The notes under the pieces were generated by a model, which saw nothing but the letters and a program-made list of their open reading frames with translations, made no database searches and was not told the origin of the DNA. This document shows, one piece after another, positions 1-8,364 of a stretch of 64,000 nucleotides of DNA. The stretch is from positions 186,001 to 250,000 of the forward strand of contig NZ_JBHUJS010000011.1 of NCBI RefSeq assembly GCF_042683405.1. The letters are read 5' to 3'. Made by a program: the position numbers and the translations under genes. Each line of letters opens with the position of its first letter. Position 1 is the first letter of the stretch. The stretch comes from Telluria sp042683405 (GTDB lineage Bacteria; Pseudomonadota; Gammaproteobacteria; Burkholderiales; Burkholderiaceae_D).

Positions 1-2
1 AG

Positions 3-392
3 CGCATCTTCAAAGGGCAGCCGTACCAGGAGTTCGTGCGCGGCTACGTGGCAGCCACCCTGAACGGCGAGTTCGACGAGCTGCTCATCTACCGCAAGCG
101 CTTGCGCCGGCCGCTGGAGGACTACCAGCGCAATGTCCCGCCGCATGTGCGTGCCGCCCGCGCAGCCGACGAACATCATGCCAGCCTGGGACGTCCGCCG
201 CAGTACCGCAACGGCGGCTGGATTCGCTATGTGATGACCACTGCCGGACCGGAACCGCTGGAGCTGCTGCGCTCACCCATCGATTACGAGCACTACCTGG
301 AGCGCCAACTCGAACCGGTCGCGGATGCGATCCTGCCCTTCCTGGGCGACAGCTTTGCGCGGCTGGTCAGCCGCCAGCACTCGCTCTTCTGA
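3..392 (+). CDS. polB: DNA polymerase II (family B), C-terminal fragment
   Basis: The open frame enters from the left edge of the window and stops at 390-392, so only about the last 129 residues are present. They contain the stretch YRKRLRRPLEDYQRN followed by PPHVRAAR, which is characteristic of the thumb/C-terminal part of bacterial DNA polymerase II. This enzyme is an SOS-type family B polymerase with proofreading activity, used in replication restart and lesion bypass. The polymerase and exonuclease active sites lie outside the window. The next gene starts 4 bases after the stop, so the two are probably co-transcribed. Identification is by recognised similarity; the true start is not visible. 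Confidence 0.88.
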   Translation, partial: RIFKGQPYQEFVRGYVAATLNGEFDELLIYRKRLRRPLEDYQRNVPPHVRAARAADEHHASLGRPPQYRNGGWIRYVMTTAGPEPLELLRSPIDYEHYLERQLEPVADAILPFLGDSFARLVSRQHSLF

Positions 393-396
393 CGCC

Positions 397-1218
397 ATGG
401 ACGACCAGGTCGCCAGGGCGGCGCAACTTATCCGCGAGGCCGATGGCATCATCGTCGCCGCCGGGGCAGGCATGGGCGTCGATTCCGGCCTGCCGGATTT
501 TCGCGGCGCAACGGGGTTCTGGAAGGCGTATCCGGCCCTCGCCGCGGCACGGATCGATTTTCCACAGGCCGCCTCGGCGCGCGGCTTCGAGCAGCACCCC
601 AGGAGGTCGTGGGGATTCTATGGGCACCGGCTGGCGCTGTATCGCAGGACCGTTCCCCATGCTGGCTTTGCGCTGCTGCAGCAATGGTCCCGGTCGAAGG
701 AACATGGCTGCAGTGTTTTCACCAGTAACGTGGACGGCCAGTTCCAGCTGGCCGGGTTCGATCCGGAGCAGGTGCATGAGTGTCACGGCTCGATCCATTA
801 CATGCAATGCAGCGCGCCGTGCAGCGAAGCGATCTGGCCTGCGGACCAGTTCATGCCGGAGGTGGATGAGCGTCATTGCCTGCTGCTGGGGGAGCTGCCG
901 GCTTGCCCGCATTGCGGCGCAATCGCGCGGCCGAATATCCTGATGTTCGATGACTGGACCTGGCTGGACCAGCGCAGTGAAGCACAAAGCGCGCGCCAGC
1001 AGGCCTGGCTCGAGCGGCTGGAGCGGCCCGTGGTGATCGAGATCGGGGCCGGGACCGCGATCCCCTCGGTACGGCACTTCAGCAACCGGATCATCCGCCA
1101 GCACAACGGGACGCTTGTGCGCATCAACCCGCGTGCCGCCGAAGTCGCGCGCGGCACGGATGTGGCGCTGGAGCTTGGCGCGCTGGAAGCCTTGCGGGCC
1201 ATCGATAGGATGTATTGA
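397..1218 (+). CDS. SIR2 family NAD-dependent deacetylase-like protein
   Basis: A 273-residue protein starting at ATG 397, just after polB; an earlier in-frame start at 325 would overlap polB and lacks the family N-terminus. Sirtuin signatures are visible: the NAD-binding GAGMGVDSGLPDFRG near residue 24, TSNVDG, and the catalytic HECHGS. Two cysteine pairs follow (CSAPC and CPHCG), fitting the structural zinc site, then a GAGTAIPSVR segment in the C-terminal Rossmann part. Sirtuins remove acyl groups from lysine using NAD, giving nicotinamide and O-acyl-ADP-ribose. The motif TSNVDG replaces the more usual TQNIDG and the sequence is divergent, so the preferred acyl group or even ADP-ribosyl transfer activity is open. 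Confidence 0.85.
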   Translation: MDDQVARAAQLIREADGIIVAAGAGMGVDSGLPDFRGATGFWKAYPALAAARIDFPQAASARGFEQHPRRSWGFYGHRLALYRRTVPHAGFALLQQWSRSKEHGCSVFTSNVDGQFQLAGFDPEQVHECHGSIHYMQCSAPCSEAIWPADQFMPEVDERHCLLLGELPACPHCGAIARPNILMFDDWTWLDQRSEAQSARQQAWLERLERPVVIEIGAGTAIPSVRHFSNRIIRQHNGTLVRINPRAAEVARGTDVALELGALEALRAIDRMY

Positions 1219-1265
1219 GAACTGCGTGTAAACTCCGCCTTTCATTTTGAAGAGGTGCGAATAGC

Positions 1266-2066
1266 ATGACAAGTCAGCTCGAGCTGCGTGCAACGGCACT
1301 GGATTGCCTGCTCATCACGGAACCGGCCGCCAAGACCCAGGCTGTCGCGGCGCTGGCAGCGGCCTGGCAGGACGGAAGCTGCACCGTTGACACCACAGCC
1401 ATCCTGAGCGCGTCCGGCACGGTGCCGGGACGGCCGGCACGCCCGGAGCTGGTGCCGCCGCGCCTTGTCGGGCGCCGCTCGATGGCCACTGTGGAAGGCC
1501 GGGCCATGCTGGTCCATGCGCTGGCCCATATCGAATTCAATGCGGTGAACCTTGCCCTCGACGCCATCTGGCGCTTTCCGGGGATGCCGCGCGAGTACTA
1601 TGCCGACTGGCTGCGGGTGGCCAGCGAGGAGGCCAGGCATTACACCATGCTGAGCGAGCACCTCCGGGTGCTGGGTTTCCAATACGGCGATTTCACTGCC
1701 CACGACAGCCTGTGGGAGATGGTCGAGAAGACGCGCGGGGACATCGTCGCGCGCATGGCGCTGGTCCCGCGGACGCTGGAAGCGCGCGGCCTGGATGCGA
1801 TCCCGCCGCTGCGCGCCAAGCTGGCGCAAGCTGGCGACATGGCGGCTGCCGCCATCCTCGATGTGATCCTGCACGAGGAGGTCGGCCACGTCGAAATCGG
1901 CAACCGCTGGTACGGCTACCTGTGCGCACAGCGCGGGCTGGAGCCCCAATCCACGTACGACGAACTGGCCGTGCGCTACAAGGCGCCGGTGCCGAAAGGC
2001 CCCTTCAACATCGAGGCGCGGCGCCGCGCCGGCTTTACCGAAGCGGAGCTGGCGTATTTGACTTGA
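1266..2066 (+). CDS. DUF455 ferritin-like domain protein
   Basis: A 266-residue protein of the DUF455 family, which has a ferritin-like four-helix fold. Candidate di-iron ligands are visible: AHIEFNAVNL around residue 88, SEEARH around residue 120, and HEEVGHVEIG around residue 204, matching the E, ExxH, E, ExxH pattern of ferritin-like oxygenases such as MiaE. The exact reaction is unknown for this family. ATG 1266 lies 9 bases after a weak AGAGG. The gene is on its own, 47 bases after the sirtuin gene. I am confident of the family and not of any substrate. Confidence 0.85.
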   Translation: MTSQLELRATALDCLLITEPAAKTQAVAALAAAWQDGSCTVDTTAILSASGTVPGRPARPELVPPRLVGRRSMATVEGRAMLVHALAHIEFNAVNLALDAIWRFPGMPREYYADWLRVASEEARHYTMLSEHLRVLGFQYGDFTAHDSLWEMVEKTRGDIVARMALVPRTLEARGLDAIPPLRAKLAQAGDMAAAAILDVILHEEVGHVEIGNRWYGYLCAQRGLEPQSTYDELAVRYKAPVPKGPFNIEARRRAGFTEAELAYLT

Positions 2067-2154
2067 AATCAAGCAATTTTTCCGTGGACCAAATGTAAGA
2101 CTCGTGCGACGATATTGCATTCCGCAACTGTCCAGCGATGTGCACGAGATCACG

Positions 2155-4191
2155 ATGAGCTTGAAAACCGCAGCAAAACAGGCCTTCGCGGCCCCGGGGC
2201 GCCGCCTGGCGCGGCTCAGCAACTGGGCCGGACCGTACGCCACCCTGGTCCAGATGCTGATGGTCGGCCTCGTGTTCCTGTCATGTTCACGGCTGGCGCT
2301 GGTTGCCTGGCAATGGGAGCGTGTCAGCGCCACCGGGATCGCGGGCGAGATCATGCTGCAGGGCGTTCGCGCCGACCTTATCCTCCTCGGCTACTTCTTT
2401 GCGATACCGCTGCTGCTTGCTCCGCTGCTCGCCCACCGGTTCAGTGCACGCTTCTGGAAACCGTTCACGCTAGCGTGGGCCACCTTTGCGCTCATCTTCA
2501 TCGTGTTCATGGAGGTGTCGTCGCCGCAGTTCATCATGCAGTACGACGTGCGGCCGAACCGCCTGTTCATCGAGTACCTGTCCTATCCCCGCGAAGTATT
2601 CGCCACCCTGTGGAACGGATTCCGCCTCGCGCTGGTGCTGGGCGTGGCGTGTACCGTGCTGCTGGGCGTCGCAATCTACAGGTTGCTGAACGCCGCGTCC
2701 GCAGGCGCCGCGCCCTGGTCCTCCAGGAAGCTGCTGCTCACCTGGCCTCTGATCTTCGTGCTGGTGTTCTTCCAGATCCGCTCGACCACCGCGCACCGTC
2801 CGGCCAATCCGGCGCTGTTCGCGCTGACCGGCGACGCCATGGTCAATTCGCTGATCATCAATTCGCCATGGTCCGTGCTCGACGCAATCAATTCGATGCG
2901 CAAGGAAGCCAACTCCTCGGAGATCTATGGCGACTACCCGCGCGAGGCGGTGCTGGCGCAAGTGAAGGCCGCGCCCTGGCTGAGCGGTTACCAATTCACT
3001 TCGCCAGACATCCCCACGCTGCACCGGCAGGACGCGGCGATCCGCCGCGACCGGCCGCTCAACCTCGTCATCGTGCTGGAAGAAAGCCTGGGCGCGACTT
3101 TCGTCGAATCCCTCGGCGGCCTGCCGGTCACGCCGGAACTGGAAAAGCTCAAGCACGAGGGCTGGTGGTTCGAGCAGCTGTACGCAACCGGCACCCGGTC
3201 GGTGCGCGGCATCGAAGCCGTGGTGGCGGGATATGCGCCGACCCCCGCGCGCAGCGTGGTCAAGCTGTCCCTGGCGCAGCAGAATTTCTACACGCTCGCG
3301 CTGGGCCTCGGCAAGCAGGGCTACCGCACCGAGTTCGTGTATGGCGGCGAGGCGCATTTCGACAATATGCGCAGCTTCTTCACCGGGAACGGATTCCAGA
3401 ATGTCGTCGACCGCCGCGACATGCGGCCGAAGTTCGAAGGCAGCTGGGGCGCATCGGACGAAGACCTGTTCGACAAATCGCTGGAACGCCTGAAACACCT
3501 GCACGCAAGCGGCAAGCCGTTCTTCAGCCTGATCTTCAGCTCGTCGAACCACGAGCCTTTCGAATTCCCCGACGGGAAAATCGCGCTGCACGACGCCAAC
3601 AAGCAGACCGTGAACAACGCGGTCAAGTACGCCGACTTCGCGCTCGGCAAATTCATCCGCGAGGCGAAGAAGCAGGACTACTGGAAGGACACCGTCTTCC
3701 TGATCGTCGCCGACCATGACAACCGCGTCTATGGAGACAGCCTGGTCCCCATCAAGAAGTTCCACATCCCCGGACTGATCCTGGGCGCGGACATCCAGCC
3801 GAAGCGGATCAAGACCATCGCCAGCCAGATCGACCTGGGTCCGACGCTGCTCTCGCTGCTTGGCGTATCGAGCGACCATCCCATGATCGGCCGCGACCTG
3901 GCCAGGGACGCCGATTCGCCGGGGCGCGCGCTGATCCAGTTCGACAATTACTTCGCGTGGCTGGACGACAGCTCGGCCACCATCCTGCGGCCGAACCAGC
4001 CGGCCCTGCTCGGTAAATACGATGCCGCCAGCGGCGTCCTCCACCTGGACGGTGCCTCGCCCAGCGCAGCGCAGGTGGAGCGGGCGATGGCGCACGTCAT
4101 GCTGCCGTCGCTGCTGTACCGCGAGCAGCGCTACCGCCTGCCGGACGAGTCGCGTATCCAGACGGCCGCCGCGCCCGCAAGCGTCCAATGA
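2155..4191 (+). CDS. LTA synthase family sulfatase-fold membrane protein
   Basis: A 678-residue protein with hydrophobic segments in the first ~220 residues and a large alkaline-phosphatase/sulfatase-fold domain from about residue 300. The domain contains the expected metal-site pieces: VILEES, the nucleophilic threonine in TGTRSVRG (T347), GGEAHFDNM, FSSSNHEPF and VADHDNR. Related enzymes (LtaS, OpgB, EptA-like) transfer phosphoglycerol or phosphoethanolamine to envelope glycans on the outer face of the inner membrane. In a Gram-negative background, phosphoglycerol transfer to osmoregulated glucans or a polysaccharide is the likeliest role, but the substrate cannot be told. A GTG at 2104 would add 17 residues; ATG 2155 precedes the first transmembrane segment and is preferred. 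Confidence 0.85.
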   Translation: MSLKTAAKQAFAAPGRRLARLSNWAGPYATLVQMLMVGLVFLSCSRLALVAWQWERVSATGIAGEIMLQGVRADLILLGYFFAIPLLLAPLLAHRFSARFWKPFTLAWATFALIFIVFMEVSSPQFIMQYDVRPNRLFIEYLSYPREVFATLWNGFRLALVLGVACTVLLGVAIYRLLNAASAGAAPWSSRKLLLTWPLIFVLVFFQIRSTTAHRPANPALFALTGDAMVNSLIINSPWSVLDAINSMRKEANSSEIYGDYPREAVLAQVKAAPWLSGYQFTSPDIPTLHRQDAAIRRDRPLNLVIVLEESLGATFVESLGGLPVTPELEKLKHEGWWFEQLYATGTRSVRGIEAVVAGYAPTPARSVVKLSLAQQNFYTLALGLGKQGYRTEFVYGGEAHFDNMRSFFTGNGFQNVVDRRDMRPKFEGSWGASDEDLFDKSLERLKHLHASGKPFFSLIFSSSNHEPFEFPDGKIALHDANKQTVNNAVKYADFALGKFIREAKKQDYWKDTVFLIVADHDNRVYGDSLVPIKKFHIPGLILGADIQPKRIKTIASQIDLGPTLLSLLGVSSDHPMIGRDLARDADSPGRALIQFDNYFAWLDDSSATILRPNQPALLGKYDAASGVLHLDGASPSAAQVERAMAHVMLPSLLYREQRYRLPDESRIQTAAAPASVQ

Positions 4192-4272
4192 TTGTGCCGC
4201 CGTTGGAACAGTGATTCCTGAATTAACGGTCTAGTGCAGCAGCCGGGATAACCGAACAGTGGAGGGCATGAA

Positions 4273-4293
4273 CCGGCGCGAACGACGCGCCGG
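4273..4293 (+). other. Hairpin in the yceI-like gene leader
   Basis: A perfect 8-bp inverted repeat (CCGGCGCG / CGCGCCGG, loop AACGA) lies 12 bases before the GGAGAG ribosome binding site of the YceI gene. No T-run follows, so it is not an obvious terminator; it could stabilise the mRNA or affect ribosome access. Confidence 0.5.
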
Positions 4294-4313
4294 ACGCTTC
4301 CACTGGAGAGACT

Positions 4314-4889
4314 ATGACCCACGCTTTCAAATTCCTCGCTGCCGCCGCGCTCGTCCTGTCCGCATCGTCGGCCATGGCCAAGCCGGAAACCTACGTGATC
4401 GACGGTTCGCACACGTATCCGCGCTTCTCGTACAGCCACCTGGGCTTCTCGACCCAGCTGTCGCGCTTCTCGAACACGACCGGCAAGGTGGTATTCGACC
4501 AGGCGGCAAAGCGCGGCGAAGTCGACATCGTGATCGACATGAAGTCGGTCGACACCGGCTTCGAGAAGTTCGACGAGCACCTGCGCAGCGCGGACTTTTT
4601 CGAGACCGCCAAATTTCCTGAAGCGACCTTCAAGTCGACCAAGGTGACCTTCGCCGGCGACAAGCCGTTCAAGGTTGAAGGCAACCTGACGATCAAGGGC
4701 ATCACCAAGCCGGTCACGCTGACCGTGACCTCGTTCCAGGCCATGCCGCATCCGATGCTGAAGAAGGATGCAATCGGCGCCAACGCGCATACGGTCATCA
4801 AGCGCTCCGACTTCGGCGCCGGCATGTACGCGCCGCACGTGAGCGATGACGTGCGCATCGACATCGCGATCGAAGCTGTCAAGGAATAA
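4314..4889 (+). CDS. YceI family periplasmic protein
   Basis: A 191-residue protein with a clear Sec signal peptide (cleavage probably after SSAMA, about residue 22). The mature part has the YceI beta-barrel pattern: YVIDGSHTYPRFSYSHLG at the start, VDTGFEKFDEHLRSADFF in the middle, and LTIKGITKPVTLTV later. YceI proteins form lipocalin-like barrels that bind a long isoprenoid such as a ubiquinone precursor in the periplasm; the physiological role is not settled. A good GGAGAG site precedes ATG 4314. A possible GCGGGG/CCCCGC hairpin follows the stop at about 4900. Confidence 0.92.
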   Translation: MTHAFKFLAAAALVLSASSAMAKPETYVIDGSHTYPRFSYSHLGFSTQLSRFSNTTGKVVFDQAAKRGEVDIVIDMKSVDTGFEKFDEHLRSADFFETAKFPEATFKSTKVTFAGDKPFKVEGNLTIKGITKPVTLTVTSFQAMPHPMLKKDAIGANAHTVIKRSDFGAGMYAPHVSDDVRIDIAIEAVKE

Positions 4890-4957
4890 TCAGGGCAGAC
4901 GCGGGGACAACACCCCGCCTTATACCTGTTACTCATTTTTATATAGCCAGTCAGTCG

Positions 4958-4986
4958 TTCGCCGGCACGGGCGCATTGCCTATACT
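4958..4986 (+). promoter_or_regulatory. Candidate sigma-70 promoter for the substrate-binding protein gene
   Basis: TATACT at 4981-4986 is a good -10 match, with TTCGCC 17 bases upstream as a weak -35. The 5' leader then contains an inverted repeat, TACTCAG at 4997-5003 and CTGAGTA at 5032-5038, before the AGAGGATCG ribosome binding site. Assignment is by eye only. Confidence 0.4.
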
Positions 4987-5060
4987 GATACACTTTTACT
5001 CAGCCATGGTCCGCGTGCGTCCGCCGCTGGCCTGAGTAGGTGCCATAAGTAGAGGATCGA

Positions 5061-6191
5061 ATGAAGAAGCACGCAGTTGCAGTACTTGCCATGGCCATCG
5101 CCGGCACGGCGTCCGCGCAGGAAGTCGTCCGCATCGCCCACGTCGCCGCGACCAGCGGCCCGGTATCCTATTTTGGCAAGGACACCGAAAATGGCGCCCG
5201 CATGGCGATCGAAGCGCTCAATGCGCGCAATCCTGTCATCGCCGGCAAGAAGGTCCGCTTCGAACTCGTTCCCGAAGACGATGCGGGCGACCCCAAGCAG
5301 GCGACTGCCGTCGCATACCGCCTGGTCGATTCGAAAGTGAATGCCGTGGTCGGCCACCAGACCTCCGGCACCACCATCCCCGCATCCAAGATCTACTACT
5401 CCGCGGGCATTCCGCAGATCTCGCACTCCAGCACGAGCCCGAAGTACACCCAGCAGGGCTTTAACACGACCTTCCGCGTCGTCAGCAACGACGAGCAGCT
5501 GGGCCGCGCGCTCGGCCGCTACGCGGTCAAGGAGATGGGCGTGAAGCGCGTGGCCGTGGTGGACGACCGCACCGCTTACGGCCAGGGCCTCGCGACCGAG
5601 TTCGTCAAGGGCCTGAAGCAGGCCGGCGGCGCGACCGTCGTGGCGAAGGAATTCACCAACGATAAGGCGACCGATTTCAGCGCCATCCTCACCAAGATCA
5701 AGGCGGCCCGTCCTGACGTGGTCTTCTTCGGCGGGATGAATGCGGTGGCAGGGCCGATGCTCAAGCAGATGAAGCAGCTGGGCCTGAATGCCAAGATGAT
5801 GGGCGGCGACGGCATCTGCTCCGACGAGATCCACAAGCTGTCCGGCGGCGCAATGGCCGATGGCCAGGTGGTTTGCGCCGAGGCGGGCGGCGTGGAAGCG
5901 TCGGGCAAGCCGGCGATGGACAAGTTCCGCGCCGACTACCGCAAGCGTTTCGGCATCGACGTGCAGATCAATGCGCCGTATGCCTACGACGCCGTGATGA
6001 CCCTGGCGGACGCCATGACCAAGGCAGGGTCGACCACCCCGTCGAAGTACCTGCCGCAATTGGCCCGGACCCAGTACAAAGGCATCACCGGCCTGGTCGC
6101 ATTCGACAAGCGCGGCGATATCAAGGATGGCACGCTGACGCTGTATACCTTCAAGTCGGGCCACCGCACCATGCTGGCCGTCACCAGGTAA
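5061..6191 (+). CDS. Branched-chain amino acid ABC transporter substrate-binding protein
   Basis: A 376-residue periplasmic binding protein of the LivJ/LivK family. The signal peptide (MKKHAVAVLAMAIAGTASA) is followed directly by a mature protein starting QEVVRIAHVAATSGP. Typical features are DTENGARMAIEALNAR, LVPEDDAGDPKQA, VGHQTSGTTIPASKIY, and the VAVVDDRTAYGQGLA hinge segment. It would capture a branched-chain or related amino acid for an inner-membrane importer. No permease or ATPase gene (livH, livM, livG, livF) is next to it, so it is an orphan here and must work with a transporter encoded elsewhere or act as a sensor component. Confidence 0.92.
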   Translation: MKKHAVAVLAMAIAGTASAQEVVRIAHVAATSGPVSYFGKDTENGARMAIEALNARNPVIAGKKVRFELVPEDDAGDPKQATAVAYRLVDSKVNAVVGHQTSGTTIPASKIYYSAGIPQISHSSTSPKYTQQGFNTTFRVVSNDEQLGRALGRYAVKEMGVKRVAVVDDRTAYGQGLATEFVKGLKQAGGATVVAKEFTNDKATDFSAILTKIKAARPDVVFFGGMNAVAGPMLKQMKQLGLNAKMMGGDGICSDEIHKLSGGAMADGQVVCAEAGGVEASGKPAMDKFRADYRKRFGIDVQINAPYAYDAVMTLADAMTKAGSTTPSKYLPQLARTQYKGITGLVAFDKRGDIKDGTLTLYTFKSGHRTMLAVTR

Positions 6192-6214
6192 GCCTAACCA
6201 TTCCCAGCCACATG

Positions 6215-6267
6215 GTCATCCCGGCGAAGGCCGGGATCCATACTGAATTCGCGCCGGGACAAGCCCG
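6215..6267. repeat. REP-like inverted repeat, likely bidirectional terminator
   Basis: ATCCCGGC/GCCGGGAT (6218-6225 and 6230-6237) is followed by CATACTGAATTC and a second stem, GCCGGG/CCCGGC. It belongs to the same TCATCCC...GGGATCCATACTG family seen at 8933-9042 and 45905-45988. It sits between two convergent genes and probably ends both transcripts. Confidence 0.65.
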
Positions 6268-6269
6268 GC

Positions 6270-6764
6270 TTATTTGACGCGGCGTACCTTGGGCGAGTGA
6301 TTGGTGCCCTGGATCTCCATGAACAACGTTCCGAAGAAGTTGCGCACGACTTTCGCTTTCGGATTGTCCATCGGAGTCAGGTCCGCGCTGCTGCCGTCGA
6401 TCACGCGCCACACCTGGCCGTTTGCCAGCGTAATCTGCGCACCCGGTCCCCAGCCGCGGAAGGTGCCCACGATGCTGCTCTCGACCGAGTTCTCTTCCGC
6501 CTTTTTCTCCTTCTTCGCTTCGAACCCGAAGTCCTGCGCGGCCGTGCGCGCGGGCGCCGCGGCCGGGGCCGGGGCTGGGGCCAGCATCGGTGGGACAGCG
6601 GAGCGGGCCGCGCCCTGGGAAGCGGCGGCTTGCCCAGCCGGGATCGCGTCATAGCATGCCAGCCGCGCACTGGCGTCGCTCATGGAGCGGCACTTGAGGA
6701 GGGCGGCATCGTCGGCCAGGGCGGAACCGGACACGAGCAGGAGCAGGTACAGGGCTTTCATCAT
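6270..6764 (-). CDS. Small exported protein, unknown function
   Basis: A 164-residue protein with a signal peptide (MMKALYLLLLVSGSALA). The mature N-terminus has a short CRSMSDASARLACYDAI segment, a two-cysteine motif common in small periplasmic proteins of proteobacteria. Next comes an Ala/Pro-rich linker (about residues 58-90), a charged KKEKKAEEN patch, and a C-terminal domain with IVGTFRGWGPGAQITLANGQVWRVIDG. That last domain looks like a small beta-barrel seen in many envelope proteins of unknown role. It is on the minus strand, opposite to the binding protein gene. No enzyme motif is visible and I do not assign a function. Confidence 0.7.
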   Translation of the reverse strand: MMKALYLLLLVSGSALADDAALLKCRSMSDASARLACYDAIPAGQAAASQGAARSAVPPMLAPAPAPAAAPARTAAQDFGFEAKKEKKAEENSVESSIVGTFRGWGPGAQITLANGQVWRVIDGSSADLTPMDNPKAKVVRNFFGTLFMEIQGTNHSPKVRRVK

Positions 6765-6857
6765 TCTTCTTTCAAAAGGTTGAAACGCCGGGCCAGGCTT
6801 GATACGGCTGAGCAGGATTATATCGGCAAGGGATGGCTTTTCGTACCGGTTGCCGGC

Positions 6858-7424
6858 TTATTCCAGCGTCGGGCGCAGGAGCGGGTAAGGATTGCTGGCC
6901 CCGCCCGCGCTGTAGATCCCGTAGTGGAGGTGCGGCGGCGTGCCCCTGGCGTTGCCGGTCGTGCCTACGTAGCCCAGCGTGCGGCCGGCCTCCACGCGCA
7001 TGCCCGGCCGCACGTCGGCAAAGCGGTCCAGGTGCGCGTAGTAGTGGCGCTGCCCGCCCGGCCCCAGCACCCACACCACCTGGCCGCCCAGCCGGTTGGT
7101 CCCGACACGCATCACGATACCCTCCGTCGCGGACAGGACAGGCGTGCCGCGCCTGGCAAAGATGTCGATGCCCTCATGCTGGCGGCCGCCGCTGCGCGCC
7201 GCACCCCAGGTGTCGCGCAATGCGGCCGGACGCACGCCGGCAACCGGTACCGCAACGATCGATGGCGCAGGCATGGAGGCCAGGCGCATCGCGTACATCG
7301 CGTTCTCCAGGTAGGGGGCGAGCAGTGCCGCTGCTGCGATCAGCAGGGTGGCAAACAGGAGATTGCGCAACAGGATGAGCATGGGGATGGGGATGGGATG
7401 TCGCTCCGTTTCCGATTCCCCCAT
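6858..7424 (-). CDS. M23 family metallopeptidase, membrane-anchored
   Basis: A 188-residue protein with one N-terminal membrane segment (LRNLLFATLLIAAAALLA) and a LytM/M23 domain. The zinc-site motifs are present: HEGIDIFARRGTPV, GGQRHYYAHLD and PPHLHYGIY. Such proteins cleave peptide cross-links in peptidoglycan or, when degenerate, activate amidases; here the H-x3-D and H-x-H ligands look intact. The start is uncertain: ATG 7424 gives the full length, while ATG 7382 would begin directly at MLILLRN. The stretch between them is a CATCCC simple repeat with no strong ribosome binding site. Confidence 0.85.
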   Translation of the reverse strand: MGESETERHPIPIPMLILLRNLLFATLLIAAAALLAPYLENAMYAMRLASMPAPSIVAVPVAGVRPAALRDTWGAARSGGRQHEGIDIFARRGTPVLSATEGIVMRVGTNRLGGQVVWVLGPGGQRHYYAHLDRFADVRPGMRVEAGRTLGYVGTTGNARGTPPHLHYGIYSAGGASNPYPLLRPTLE

Positions 7425-7588
7425 TGTCGGGCCAGTTGGCGGATTTCGCAGTGCTGTTTGCTGCCAGCAATAATTCCTCGCTCTTGGCGAGCTGCCGGCA
7501 ATGTTGGGTTGCAGCAGTGATTTGCATTGCTCAATTAGCGATTTGTTCGTAATCTTGTGGCGTGCCCCGACCAGGAATGAGTCAGCCC

Positions 7589-7981
7589 ATGAAAATCACG
7601 CGCCGCGATGTTGTCGCCTCGGCCGGAACTGCCGCGTTACTTGCTGCATTGCCGGCCCGCGCTTTACCAAAGGAAGAGAAGAAGATGTACGGATTGATCG
7701 GACAAATGAAGGCGCTTCCCGGCGCGCGCGACAAGCTGGTGGCGATCCTGCTCGAAGGCGTGAGCGGGATGCCAGGGTGCCTGAGCTACGTGGTCGCCAA
7801 CGATCCGCTCGACTCCAACAGCATCTGGATCACCGAAGTGTGGGAAAGCCAGGAGCTGCACCGCATGTCCCTGTCGCTGCCATCGGTCCAGAACGCCATC
7901 CAGCAGGGCAAGCCGTTGATCGCCGGTTTTGGCGAGCGCTTCGTGACCACGCCGGTCGGCGGGCATGGATTGGTCCGCTGA
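7589..7981 (+). CDS. ABM-domain protein with Tat signal
   Basis: A 130-residue protein. The N-terminus, MKITRRDVVASAGTAALLAALPARA, carries a twin-arginine export motif (TRRDVV) followed by a hydrophobic stretch. The mature part is an antibiotic biosynthesis monooxygenase (ABM, dimeric ferredoxin-like) domain: MYGLIGQMKALPGARDKLVAILLEG, SYVVANDP and ITEVWESQELHRMSLSLPSVQ. ABM proteins are small cofactor-free oxygenases or quinol-modifying enzymes; Tat export of one is less common. ATG 7589 has AGGAATGAG about 10 bases upstream. In-frame starts at 7562 and 7577 are possible but place the arginine pair further from the N-terminus. Confidence 0.85.
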   Translation: MKITRRDVVASAGTAALLAALPARALPKEEKKMYGLIGQMKALPGARDKLVAILLEGVSGMPGCLSYVVANDPLDSNSIWITEVWESQELHRMSLSLPSVQNAIQQGKPLIAGFGERFVTTPVGGHGLVR

Positions 7982-7982
7982 A

Positions 7983-8243
7983 CTATTCGTTCCCGGCGCG
8001 CTGCCAGACCAGGGCGCCGTCGCGCCACACTTCGCGCACGCGGTGGAAGGGAATCATGCGCGTGTTGCCGTACCTGTCTTCCAGGTCGAATGAGAACTGG
8101 TTCCCGCGTTCCATCCGAACCCGTTCGAACGATATTCTCACGACCCGCTTCTCCCGGCGGTCGTAATAGCCGATCGTGAACGGCGCTGCGCCGTAGTGCG
8201 GGTCCCACTGGATCCGGTGGAGAATGTCCTGGATGGGTGTCAT
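7983..8243 (-). CDS. DUF504 domain protein
   Basis: An 86-residue protein of the DUF504 family (also called the MJ1316-type RNA cyclic-end recognition domain). The family pattern is clear: PIQDILHRIQWDPHYGAAPFTIGYYDR at the N-terminus and MIPFHRVREVWRDGALVW at the C-terminus. Members are predicted to act in RNA repair or processing, sometimes fused to RNA ligases or phosphodiesterases, but no activity is established for stand-alone copies like this. It converges on the ABM-domain gene with a 1-base gap between stops. Confidence 0.85.
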   Translation of the reverse strand: MTPIQDILHRIQWDPHYGAAPFTIGYYDRREKRVVRISFERVRMERGNQFSFDLEDRYGNTRMIPFHRVREVWRDGALVWQRAGNE

Positions 8244-8364
8244 CGGTGTGAAGGGAAGGCCTGTTGCCAGATGATAGGGCGTGCGCAGCAGTCACAGCGC
8301 CCGCCAGACCGAACGGAGAGTACTAAATAAAAACGAATAATAAACAGCGCAGGGCAGGGCAGCG

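Noticed and set aside
4259..4621. A 120-codon frame overlapping the YceI gene start
   Set aside because: It is in another frame, mostly Arg-rich, with a start codon too close to its GGAGG; the YceI frame has the signal peptide and domain.
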